From Prillingera fragicola (lineage: Eukaryota > Basidiomycota > Tremellomycetes > Trichosporonales > Trichosporonaceae), in assembly GCA_002335605.1 (NCBI GenBank), contig BEDY01000001.1, forward strand, positions 248,001 through 312,000: 64,000 nt of DNA, read 5' to 3'. Made by a program: the position numbers and the translations under genes. Shown piece by piece: positions 9,810 through 20,537 of the stretch. The notes under the pieces were generated by a model. That model saw only the letters and a list, made by a program, of their open reading frames with translations, had not been told where the DNA came from and made no database searches. Within the stretch, counting starts at the first letter, position 1. Each line of letters opens with the position of its first letter.

Positions 9810-11494
9810 ATGAGCCACAACCCCGTGGTCGCACAGGTCGACCAGGACATCCTCCGCATCTCCCACGGCGTGCACGACCTCTTCGCCAGGCCATCACTCG
9901 TGCGCTTCCCTTCCTCGCCCGTTCCTCCTTTGACACGCTGACCCCCTAGACCTTGAAACCATGCTACGGCGTCCCGCGCGCCGCGTCAAGTAGCCGGCGA
10001 GCACCCTCCGAGACCGCCGGGGACGGGGACGTGTCGATGCGCGCGTCGGTGGCTCCGGATGCGCCGCGCGCAGAGTGGTTGGCCGGCGAGGCGCTCGAGG
10101 CGGCCCTGGCGGCCGAGGGAGGAAAGGAGCGCATCGAGGTGCGGTGGCCGTTTGAGTACCGTAACGGAGACGAGGACTGGGATGGGCGCGCGTTTGTCTT
10201 GTAAGTTGTTGCGTTGGGGGTAGCCAAGTATTGACGCGGCTAGGGAACACGCGTTGAGTCTGCTGGGGATCAAGCCGAGTAACAATGTCCACCCCTTGCT
10301 CTTGGTCCCGCCTGCTGCGCCGGCGACGCTGCCGCTGGCCGACCAGGCGCGATACTGCCAGCTGACGTTTGAGGAGCTCAACACCCCGCAGCTGTCCATG
10401 CTCCCGCTCCCCCTCGCCGCGATTTATGGCCTGAACGCAACCACTGGTGTTGTACTGCACATTGGCCGCAGCACATCCGAGGTCGCGGTTGTGACCGACT
10501 CGATCGTGCGCTGGGAGTGTGCGACGTCGGTCAGCATTGGCCAGGACGACTGCGAAAAGCACCTCGAGACGCTGTTGCTTGCCGACACCAACCTCGACGC
10601 CGAGCTCAAAACCGCCGCGACTGTCGAGACTTGGGCACCAGGGCAAAAGGAGCAGCTTGTTCGCGAGATCCGCGAGTTCATCTTTGCCGAGTGCACTGGC
10701 GACGACATTGAGGTTCCCCCCGCATCCACTGCGGCTGTCAAGGCCGTCGTCGCCAAGCTGCCCGAGCCAGAGGACGAGTCGTTTGACGTGGCCAAAAAGC
10801 TCACCGCGGACGTGACGCCGCAGGCGCCCGTCAACACTTCGCACAAGTCGAAAAAGGCACAGGCTGCTGCCGCCTCTGCTGCCGCGTCCAAGGCTTCAGC
10901 CGCAGCGGATGCAGCCGCTGCTGCCGACTTTATCATCGTCACCATCCCATCGCTGCCCGAGGCGGAGATTTCCGTCGGCTCTGTGCGCCACCGCCTCGCC
11001 GAGCCGCTCCTCCGCGGTATCGAAAAGGGCGGCGACACGGTGTGGGAGGCTGTCGGGCGTGCGGTTGAGAGCAGCGCGCTGAGCGTAAACGAGCGTTTGA
11101 GTGTGTGGGACGGCGTTGCGGTCGTTGGGGACATGGCGAGGTTCAAGTGTGAGTATCGCCAAAGCTGATGGCGCTGACGCGCAGCCTTCCCGATCGCAGT
11201 CACGACCTTTCTCGCGCCCTGCCTCCTGACGAGCCCCGAGCTGCCGTCGGACGTGCAGGCCTCGCGCGTGCGGCTGCTTACCATCCCGTGAGTCTTCCCT
11301 TGCTTGCGCTGCTGACCTGCAGCGACTACATAGCAAACTACAAGGGCGCAACATCCGACCTCGCCCCGTTCCTCGGCGCGACCATGGTGGCCAAGGTTGC
11401 CTTCAACGACAGCGCGGGCAAGCACTATGTCACCAAGATTGAGTACAACGCCCACGGACCGGCCTCGATCTATGGCGTGTGGAACGAGGCCTAG
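9810..11494 (+). CDS. ARP9: Actin-related protein, Arp9-like chromatin remodelling subunit
   Basis: Five exons: 9810-9899, 9950-10200, 10244-11148, 11185-11287 and 11323-11494, giving 506 residues. Actin-fold landmarks are present: the N-terminal QVDQDILRISHG strand, a mid-region VHPLLLVPPAAPA matching the actin HPVLLTEAPLNP position, then FEELNTPQLSM and TTGVVLHIGRST in place of the second phosphate loop. The C-terminus GKHYVTKIEYNAHGP resembles fungal Arp9 rather than actin. Arp9 serves in SWI/SNF and RSC nucleosome remodelling in the nucleus. An Ala/Lys-rich insertion lies near residues 325-345. Residues for ATP binding look degenerate, as known for nuclear Arps. Actin-related fold is clear; the Arp9 label is less certain than the superfamily. 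Confidence 0.75.
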
Positions 11495-11655
11495 GCTAGC
11501 GTTGGGCGTCAGTAGTGCTGTCGTCGTGAGTAGAGTATAAGACAGCGTGCGGCCAGTGCAGATAGCTGGCATGTAGCATGCATGTAGACAAAAGATCCGT
11601 CTGCCACGCCATTTCCTCCAGGTATTCCGGTTCCTTCCAACGTCCAGCCCAAGCG

Positions 11656-11963
11656 CTAAGGACCCATAACATGCGGCCCGGTGGGGGCATCAGCAAAGCG
11701 CCAGTCGAGCTCGCTCCCGACGCTGCTGCCCATGGATCCGGCTTGGGGGGCGGCAGCCGTGGTCGGGGCCGGGATGGCGGTCGCTGTGGCCGAGGCGGGG
11801 GCGGCGTCGCGGCGGTCACTGGCTGCGAGGCGCGGGGGGAGGTTGCATTCGCGGGCCATGTCGGGGATGAGGGGGTGCTGCTTGTCTGCTGTCAGCTTCG
11901 TTAAAGGGGTGTGGGTTGAGGGGGGCATGGAAGGGAAGGGAAGGGCGGGGGACTCACGTCCAT
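11656..11963 (-). CDS. Small Ala/Pro-rich protein with a 6-nt first exon
   Basis: On the minus strand, exon 1 is 11958-11963 (ATG GAC), followed directly by GTGAGT. The best in-frame acceptor is the GCAG ending at 11878, so exon 2 is 11656-11877. The product has 75 residues: a short charged N-terminus, an Ala/Pro/Thr-rich middle, and GSMGSSVGSELDWRFADAP near the end. No signal or membrane segment; no family recognised. The ELDW motif recalls EWD motifs in neighbouring small genes. An upstream acceptor would break the frame, so the acceptor choice is fixed by frame only. It is convergent with the Arp9-like gene. Confidence 0.5.
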
Positions 11964-13063
11964 GATGACTAGACTAGATAGCTGTTGAAGCTATGCTCTG
12001 GTGCTGTTGAAGCTAGAGCTACAGTAGTAAAAGTGGTGGGTGGTAGTGGTGCTGGGCGTGAGAGTGATGGAGAGGAGGATGCTTGCGATGTCGACCGAGT
12101 TGGAGACGCGAGCGAGGAGACGGCTGAGTTCGAGTCATGTGCCACGGTCGCTCTCATGTCAGCTGATGTCAGTCTCTGTTTTGTCCAATTGAAGCGTGGC
12201 CAGTGTCACTGCCGCCGGCTCGAGTTTGCTCAAGAGATGTACATGTGCATTCATTCATGGACCTGGGTCATGCACGGGGTTGAACAACTTAGAGCCGATG
12301 CAAGTGTGGAGTCTCCAGGTCGTGGCGTCTGGCGTCAGGCTCAGATGGCGTCCGGCCAGGCGCTGCGCTGGCGCAATGGCGCAACGGGATGGATGTTCGC
12401 TTTCCTGGCCAAGGGACTTTGTGGCCCCACACTGGGGAGCTGTACTGCTACTCGGCATTCGTACATGTACGACTCTCTACTGAGCTTGGGCAGAGAAGAT
12501 CGTGAGAAACTTGGTCCCAGGCTGGACGAGTTGGGTGGCGACGCAGCGCCTCGCCATGCGGCCAAAACCGATGACCACGCAGGGATGAGCCTCGGTGAAG
12601 CCGCGGTTCGGAAACATGGGTGTCTTCCGCAGCTGGCCAGCCCAGCGGAGCAGTCCTCCGCTTGTCCTGACTGCCTGCACAAAGGCGCGCGCAGGAGGAG
12701 TACAGGCCGGGTCTTTGCGTCAGCCACAACAATGACGCGTTGACTGAAATTTCCTCTGCTCCCCTACCGTCATCGCTTGTGAACGACGTCCACTGTATTT
12801 ACCCAGGTGCGCCAGGCGTACACCGGCATGCCGCGCCTTTGTGATCCGGGCCACCGCTTGTCCCAAAAAAAATGTTTGCAGCAGAGCCTGACAAATGTTG
12901 TGCTCCTGCTGTGCGAAACCCTTGGCGCACGCGATCCAGCATCTACATCGTGTGAAGGCTTGGCCTTTGGTGCTTCTCTTTCATCTCATCTTCCATCTCT
13001 GGAGCGAGACCACGCCAGCGTACGCGCACCAACGGCAACCCATCCCCCAACCCCCTCCCCACA
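11964..13063. other. Intergenic, 1.1 kb, divergent promoters
   Basis: Lies between two divergent small genes (11963 minus, 13064 plus). Open frames of up to 252 codons occur but have no splice signals, domain or bias and are judged spurious. Confidence 0.5.
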
Positions 13064-13441
13064 ATGGCAGTGAGTACCCATTCACACGACCCCGCACACG
13101 ACCTTCCCCCGCACACCACCCCACACGACCCACCACCAACCAGCAACTAACTTGCGCAGCCCACCCCAACGGCCGACACGGGCATCGACCTGCGCGACCT
13201 CGTCGCAATGACCGACCTGTGGACGCTCTCCTCGCGTAACGGCGACCAGACGCCAAAGTACTCTGCCCACTCGTCCCCCTCGAGCAGCGGTTCCAACTCT
13301 GGCGCAACGACCCCAACGCAAGCCACCACCCACGCAGCGACCCTCGCTGCTGCGGCAACAACCGGGGCGAAAAAGGATCCATGGGCGGATATGGAGTGGG
13401 ACGAGCTCATTGCGTTTGCGCAGGGCGCGTCTAGGCGGTAA
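13064..13441 (+). CDS. Small Ser/Thr/Ala-rich protein with a 6-nt first exon
   Basis: Exon 1 is 13064-13069 (ATG GCA), followed by GTGAGT; exon 2 is 13160-13441 after TTGCGCAG. The product has 95 residues. An N-terminal predicted helix IDLRDLVAMTDLWTL is followed by a Ser/Gly/Thr-rich linker and a conserved-looking C-terminal acidic-aromatic helix DPWADMEWDELIAFAQ. No signal peptide or membrane span. The two short helices at the ends of a disordered linker suggest a protein-binding microprotein, which is inference. Function unknown. Confidence 0.6.
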
Positions 13442-13705
13442 CAACTACCGAGGGCGGGGGGCCGGGGCGAGCATTTCACTAGGCTTGCCAGGCGAGGGGG
13501 AGTGTAGAGTAGTGCATAGAGACTGAATTGTTGTGGAGCATCGCACCGTGCGTGCTCGTTAGAAGCCCCGCGGAAACAAGCGAACAAAAGGGCGAGCTTT
13601 GTAGATAGACAGCCCGTGGAGGCGATGTGAGACTATGTGGACTCTTTCCTCCAGGCCTGCTGCAGGTGCAACGCTAGGGGGAGTAAGGCTGCTGTGTCGC
13701 GCTGG

Positions 13706-13755
13706 GGCGACCTGCGATGCGTGCGTGCATGGCGACCTGCGATGCGTGCGTGCAT
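13706..13755. repeat. Perfect 25-bp tandem duplication
   Basis: Two adjacent identical 25-nt units, 13706-13730 and 13731-13755, followed by further gcgtgcatgca-like sequence. Non-coding. Confidence 0.95.
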
Positions 13756-15058
13756 GCATACGTGCATGAGCGCGCTTGGGCGAGGTATGGTGGAGATGGC
13801 CGATGCTCCACGTTCGGTCAACTGCTGTACCCTGGGTGGCTGGAGGCCGGAATCCCCACACACCGGTGACCGGGCCGTCTGGTGGTGATGCCACTTTTGG
13901 TGGCGCTCAGGTTTGTGGTTGTTGGTGATGATGCTGTGATCCATAGCCATGTGGGGAAGAGACAGCTAGAGGGATGCTATGTGTTGTGTGGTGGAACACT
14001 TGGCTGCAGTTGGCTGCGGCAGACCGTACAGTGGAGTGTTCAATCAAGCGGGGAAACAGCTGGCCACACGTGGATGTGCTGCTTCTAAAGAAGAAACGAC
14101 CATGCGCATGTCAGAGATCGAAGACGTTGAAACCAAGCAGGGAAGGCCGGGTAAGGTAGACATGCCTGGAAATGTATGCATGACAGTCCCAGAGTCTAAT
14201 AACACGCCAGCATGAAGAACGCCAAAGTGATGGCAATAAAATCAAACAATTAATCGCCACATGCCGAGACACCAACTGTGCCGTCAGTGCAGCGCCTTCA
14301 CAATGCTGCAGCTACCTCAGTATATGTACTGATTAGCGGAGACTGGTATGGCCCAGGTGCCGCTCACTCTTCGTTATGGGCATGAGATGCCAAAGGATAC
14401 GGTCACCGCAGCAGTTGAGTGGCACAATCCCAATTAGTACGGTTGGCCGTGTCCCCGCTCCCAATGCAGTTTGCTTCTTGTGTACCCATGATCCTTGGAG
14501 TGGTCATCACCCGGGCAGCGCAATGTGACCTAAACATGCTCTACGTGCTGACAGCAGGGGAGGCAGGTGAAGGCTGCATCGCAAGTGAGTTCCCGTCAAC
14601 AACATCAGTAACCAAATGCGCCAGTGCATCTGTCCCCAACGAACGATCTCGTCTGTCCAACCCCATGATGCTCCACAATCCACCTTCCTGTGTCGCAGGA
14701 ATGTCCGGGGCTTTCGTGTCGGTTCAAAGCTCAGCACAGATTTGACTTCATCCCTCAACTGCGGGCGTTCTGGATTGCTGGAACCTTGAGATGGTCGTCC
14801 AAACTCTCACCAGTCTTCTGCAGACCTTCATCACGGCCCACGGTCACTGTGGGAGATATTGCCCATTGGGATATTCGGTTCACCGTGCATGACGGTATTA
14901 ACCGGTGCAGGATCGGCTGTCAACTGGCTGGTGCATTGGTGTGCGTCAAGTCGCCAGTGTATGCTTTTTATGTTTGCATTGTACATTCGGTAGCTTACAG
15001 GAAGTGCCTGCTACATACACAGCTGAGTTGGGTCACGAGGAGAGCTGATCCTCGCTAG

Positions 15059-15226
15059 ACGCGCATCATCTTCGGGTGCCGTCCTATACTTCATCGGCCT
15101 CATTCTCGTGGGCGTGGGCTGCTGTATGGCGACAGATGCGTTCATGAATGGGTAAGTTCCTTGTTCTTCCTACCACTTCGTGCGCCGTAGCTGACTTTCA
15201 GCGATGTCTGTGGGATCATGTATTGA
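15059..15226 (+). pseudogene. Possible gene fragment with one membrane span
   Basis: After an AG at 15057-15058 an open stretch encodes SGAVLYFIGLILVGVGCC and MATDAFMNG, then a strong GTAAGT donor (15152) and a TTTCAG acceptor (15196-15201). The spliced frame continues DVCGIMY and hits TGA at 15224. Beyond the stop, all three frames contain fragments that look like further protein (SLVWLWPGLGVF in the same frame), as expected from a decayed gene. No start exon was found upstream. It could instead be a short real 3' exon. Family not recognised. Confidence 0.25.
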
Positions 15227-18117
15227 TCGTTGGTCTGGCTGTGGCCGGGCCTCGGTGTTTTTTGCTACACGGAGCAGAGGATCCTCCCGCGGTGGCCGTG
15301 GAAATTGAGGAGCAGGCAGTGCTCAATGTTCACTCTCCGCTTGTTCGCGTCAACGAAAGGCATCCTCTGCCGATGTCCGCTACATGTCCTCGGCAGCTGG
15401 TGCTCGGGTTGCTAATGGACAGACCAGCGTGCCGACGAGCGTGTCGATGATTGAGACTACTGCCGTCTGGTGTCCCTGCAACCCATCGATCGATGGCATG
15501 ACGCCTTGCTGTCACGCACACCGGCGTGAGGTGAACACCACGGGCATGGACATCCACCGTGGCCACCTAGTTCGACATGCACAGGTCTTGACCGGGCCCG
15601 AGTCAAGACTGATACGCTCTACTCAACGTGCATGAATCGTGGTTGACTTGACGAACAGCAACGAAGAAACGTGTTCCATCCTTTCGTGTATGTACATGCT
15701 TTTCTGAGACTGTTTCTCTTGTGAGTGAGCTGTGGCACTTGTTGATGCTGCGGGCAGGGAAGGAGCTACTACAACACAGTCCTGATCCGGTACTGCGCGA
15801 CCCCTTGTCCTTCCCGTCGGCATACATACCCCTCACAGCCCCCGACGCTACCGACACCCCCATTACTCTGATGTCCATACCCTCTTTCAACCAGAGCATG
15901 CAGTATCGTAACCGGTTGCGTCCTTGGGGCAGCCCGTCTTTTCCGGCCACAGCTTTGTCGCCAGAAGCACGGATGTGGAGGTCCGCCATCCCACAGCTGA
16001 CAGCCTAATCTGCTTTGCTTGGCCAAAGTCTACCGATCCGCTTTATCGGCACCCACCCCTACTGAACATTGGTTTACCCGTCGAAATATCTTGTGCGTGA
16101 GGTGACGCGTTTCGGCTTGGAAGGATCAGGAACCGATAAGATTGTTTGCCGCGCTAAGCAGTTATTGCCGAGCCTTGGCAACGTTATGATGTCCGCGAAG
16201 TTGGGGAAGAGGTAGCGACAGGCGAGAGCTCTGACAGCCAGAGACATGGGTGAGCGGAGCACATTGCTGGCCGAGATCATCGCGTTCCGAGACCCTGTAT
16301 TTGCCCCAGTCATTGATCTTCGTCGTAACGCCTGCGTTACGTGTTGCTTGGCTCAGAGTCTGGGCCACATCTCCCTTCGTGTAGTGCGTGCAAATCGCAA
16401 TGCCCTCGGTGTTGTGGCACCTTGTGGGTTGGTGCTCCTCCTCCCATGTGTGGCGAGATCGGTTCTGCGACTCTGTGCGAGATGTCATCGACTCTGTTGC
16501 GTCCCCGCCAACGCAAAGCTCGGTGGAGGCGGCCGAGAGGATGTATGGGGACACGACAAGAAGCTTCAGGAGGAAGAAAGAAAACAGAAGGTCATAGGTG
16601 GGTGGTTCGCATGGCGACACACACAGATGTGTGGCATGGAGCCCAGTGCCAGGGTGGAACAGCCTGAAGGTGTCCGGAACGAGCGGTCCTCGTCGCGTTT
16701 ACAACCGACCGACGTTGCTCGGCATGCACCAGGGTGCTTCCGCAGTCTCAAATCAGCCTTTGAGTACCCTCATACCTCATGCATGAAAGGTATAGAAGAC
16801 CGGAACGGACATAGAACCGGCGGCCGCGTGCCGAGTTTGATGGAACGCGTGAGGCGTGCTGGTGATATCTCCTTGCCATGATGTTTCTGGGCCTCGGGGA
16901 CCCAGCCGATCGTGTCTGTGCACGCAATGTTCATGATCTGCGGCATGTTGGTGGCGCACAAAAGCTCGAACCGCATCACCTCATCGCTCACCTCATCGCT
17001 CGCTTCATCGCCCTCGCCCACCTCGCCCTGCTCTTGCCGTTGGGCGTATTCTGCCTCTAGACCTGATCCCACTCCCTGCGACAGGTGAGACCACTCACGC
17101 GCATCCTTGACAACCGGGCTCATAGCTTGGCTATTTTTCGCCCTCTCATTCGTTGCCAGAGGCTGTTCTTGTCCCTGCCACTCTACTTCTTGCCACTCTT
17201 TTCCTGTGGCTTCAAATTGCAGGGGGCAACACCACCCTACCTCCGCATCCCCACAGTTCCACACCGTTCAAATGTCCACCTGCGACGCCATGCATGGAGG
17301 AAAATGATCAGTAATCATGCAGTATCTGAGGCCCTGCCAAGAGCCCTCCTGAAGTATGCACCCATCCATACAGACACAGCGACGGGTTGGTAGATTTTGG
17401 TTTACCCGCGTTTCGCAACATGTGGCATGCTCGATGGTCACGACTTTTACCACATACCAGTCTGTATGGCGGGACATGCGTCTTGTCGCCGTGGACCTCG
17501 GGGTGATTAAGGCCCCCAGCGCCTCTGGTCTGTCGCTGCTGTCACCTCGATCAGGACAGTCGATCAGGCAAGCAACGAACGATGCTTGAAGTGCAGGATG
17601 AGCGGCCTAGCCACACGGATGGGTTACGGGCTTTGATAAGTGCGGGGTCAGGAGTGCGGGGCCAGACCTTTCCCTTCAAGCAATGGACTGACTGACAAAC
17701 GACACTCTTTTACTCGCTGCATCGTACTTCTCTTTCAATCCACTTTGCTTATCGCTGCCCCCAGTGCCAAATGGACGAGTAGCAGCTAGCAGTTGCTTAG
17801 TATACTTGCTACATCACCACCATCCCCATCCACTAGCAACGTCTGACTCCTACCCCCCCGGCTACAGCAACCTCCACCGTGTGACTCATCAACCCTCTTG
17901 CACGCCATTCCCAATCGCCCATTCTCCCCATCAACACTTCCATCCTATCCATTCGTCAACACATTGGCCACCCAACCTTCCCGTTCAATCCTCTCGGTGC
18001 ATCAAGTGGTACACAGCTCGGCTTGATAAGCTAGTGCAAGGGGTCCCGTGGTCCAACCAGCGCAACCGTCTCTGCACCTGCAAGCTCGGTGTAACGCCAT
18101 ACGACTCCCATACACGC

Positions 18118-20537
18118 ATGATGGGCGATTCCACTGGCCCAGAGCGTCAGAGGACGAGCAAGGCTTGCCTGGCATGTTCAATCCGCAAAATTATAAGTGT
18201 CATCTTGTTACCCCTTGGCCTGGATGCTGACGTTTGCACAAGTGTGACGGAAACTCGCCTTGTGCCCATTGCATTCGCTTTTTCAACGGCGAATGCTTTT
18301 ACAGTGCGTATCTCAAGGTCAAACAGATACTAACAGCAGCTACGGCGAAGAAACGAGGGCCTCCAAAGGGCTCACCAGCTCGGGGCGGACACCGGAAACG
18401 AGAAGCCTTGGCCGATCCCAATGGCGCTGGACCCAGTAAGCTAGCCAACAGCACTACGGCGGCGCCGCCGCCACCACCACCCCCCTCGGATCCAGCTCCT
18501 CCTCCTCCGCAGAGTCAGCCACCCGCTTCCACCTCCCCTATTGCTCAAACCCCTAGCCTCGTCTCGCAGCCGCCCCAGTCGGTCATGCCCACAACTACCC
18601 TCGATCCCAACCTCCTCGCCGACTTTGGCGTCGATCCCGCTTCCGCATTGCATTCCACAAGCAGCAGCGATATTTCGGCGCTGTTCAGCGGGCCGTCGCA
18701 GCGGTGGCCGAATCAGCAGCAGCAGCAGCAGCTGCTGCTACCGTCGATCCCCCAGGCGAATGCCTCTCCGCCTGGTGGCCTACAAGGGCCACCAGGGGCG
18801 TCCTGGGCGTGGGCAGCGGGCTTGACGGAGGATACCGTTCAGGACTTGCTTCTGGTATATGAAGCCTTCATCCACCCCCTCTGGCCTCTTGTTTATCTGC
18901 CCTCTCTGCGCAGCGCAAGATCCCTCGAGCAACAGTCCCCTTTGTTGTTCGATGCCATCCTTGCTGTGTCGGTGGCCAACTCGGACTTTGCGCTCACCGC
19001 CGCGGACGAGGAGTTGCTTGCACAGGAAAAGAACTCGCAGCATCTGAGAGGCGTCTGCCAAGCCCTCACGGAGAGCGTGCGCTCACGCTGCCTCGCCAAC
19101 ATCAATGCCCAGGACTACCATCCGACGCTCCAGGCCGTGCAGGCGCTTGTCATGATCGCCCTCGTCGATCAGGGCGCCGGACGCACGGCCCTCGCTTATC
19201 AGATGAGCGGATTTGCCTGCCGTTTGGTGATCGACCTCGGCATGCACACCCACTTTCCTCCCGACAGGTGCCCGTCAGTGCAGGCGCGTGCTCGCGATCC
19301 TCGGGAGCGTCAAGAGCGGGCCCGCACGTTGTGGGCAGTGTTTGTCCTCGACAAGATGCTCGCGGCGGGTTCGCAGCGGCCACCAGGGCTTCGTCTGTCT
19401 GACATTGACGCCCCGCGCCCTAGCACCATGGAGCGCGATGAGCTCGACCTCTGGCTCTCTGGCGGCGCACAGGTTTTACTTCAGCCCAGTGTACGCGCGT
19501 CGATGGAGTGTGTCAAGTCGCACGCACTCACGTCATTCAATTCGTGGTGCGACATCATGGCAATCCTCGAGGTTATCCTCGACCAGGTCTACCGCCCGAG
19601 TACCCGTCGGGCGCGCATGGACGGTCAGCACGTGGACGGCTATGAAGAGGCAGTGATCCAGATTGATGCCGAGCTGCGCAAGTGGCGAACGTCGCTGCCA
19701 CCGCACCTGCAGTGGACGGACGACGACCTTGACCACGACGGCATCGCCAGCAGCAACCAGGCCATTGGCCCCTCGGAGGCGGCCGGCCTGCATATTCTCA
19801 CCACGCGCGCCTGGTACCATGTCTGCATGCTCCTTATCCACCGCCCGCAGGTGCCGTATCTCGATCGCCCACATGGGTCGCCAGAGGTGCACACCGGAGA
19901 GATGGGTCGCAGCTGGGCCAGCGACACGCCCGGCTCTGGTCTCGGCGACGGCGACATGGGGCCCCCACGCTCGCACCACAGCAGCCAGAATGCGAACCCA
20001 CACCACGTCCCCACGAGCGACTATCGCCTTCCAAACGGCATCGAGGCAAGTCGACATGCTGCGACTTCCATTTGTCGTCTCGTCGAAGTCTTTGAAGGCA
20101 CCTTTCGCGTCCGCAAGTTTGCCAGCACCTGGGTTTACCTCATCTTCCAGGCCGCTACAGTGCATGCAGGTCTCGCGGCGCACACGCCAGACGACACTCC
20201 GCCTCAGATGGGAGGCTCCGTGTCCGATCTCTCGCCCATGCGGGCAGAATCCGCCAGGCGCCTACAGCAGTGCATCGGCTGGCTGGAGCAGCTCAGCCGC
20301 CAGTGGCAGAGTGCATCTCGTCATGTCGAGATTCTGAGAAAACTCTGTCAGGTTGGTGCGGAGACCCGCCCACCAAGCCCTCAGGTGCAAGTATACAGTT
20401 ACCCAGGGCACCCTGGCCCGGGAATGAGTCTCGGCACACCTGGGAGCGGCGCGAGTACAGACTTTAGCTCTGGACAAGGTGTCATACCGGCTCCCGACCT
20501 TGACAGCATGTCTCCCATGGAGTTTAACGCGTGGTGA
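18118..20537 (+). CDS. Zn2Cys6 transcription factor with fungal-specific TF domain
   Basis: The first zinc-cluster half KACLACSIRKI is encoded from 18118 and the second half CDGNSPCAHCIRFFNGEC from 18243. They are separated by an intron ending CACAAG at 18242. Canonical GTGTCA at 18197 would shift the frame; a poor donor at 18199 (GTCATC) keeps frame but gives C-x2-C-x7-C instead of x6. A second intron, 18304-18339 (36 nt, ACTAAC branch), removes 12 codons and joins to TAKKRGPPKG. A Pro-rich linker, poly-Gln, and the regulatory domain (from about LLVYEAFIHPLWPLVY) follow. It binds DNA in the nucleus. Lying 1.8 kb from the aromatic-degradation genes, it is a candidate pathway regulator (inference). 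Confidence 0.8.

Larger units (their letters stand above)
13442..18117. other. Gene-poor region, 4.7 kb
   Basis: No gene can be supported with confidence. It contains a 25-bp tandem duplication (13706-13755), a spliced fragment with one membrane-span-like segment (15059-15226), and a degenerate cctcatcgct repeat near 16978. A minus-strand open frame of 164 codons (16770-17264) is acidic but has no recognised domain. TTGATAAG occurs at 17633 and 18024, in the upstream region of the Zn2Cys6 gene. Confidence 0.5.

Noticed and set aside
11985..12743. 252-codon plus-strand frame between small genes
   Set aside because: No domain, splice logic or start context; overlapping frames of similar length exist on both strands.
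16770..17264. 164-codon acidic minus-strand frame
   Set aside because: Acidity derives from a degenerate cctcatcgct repeat; no domain or supporting signals.
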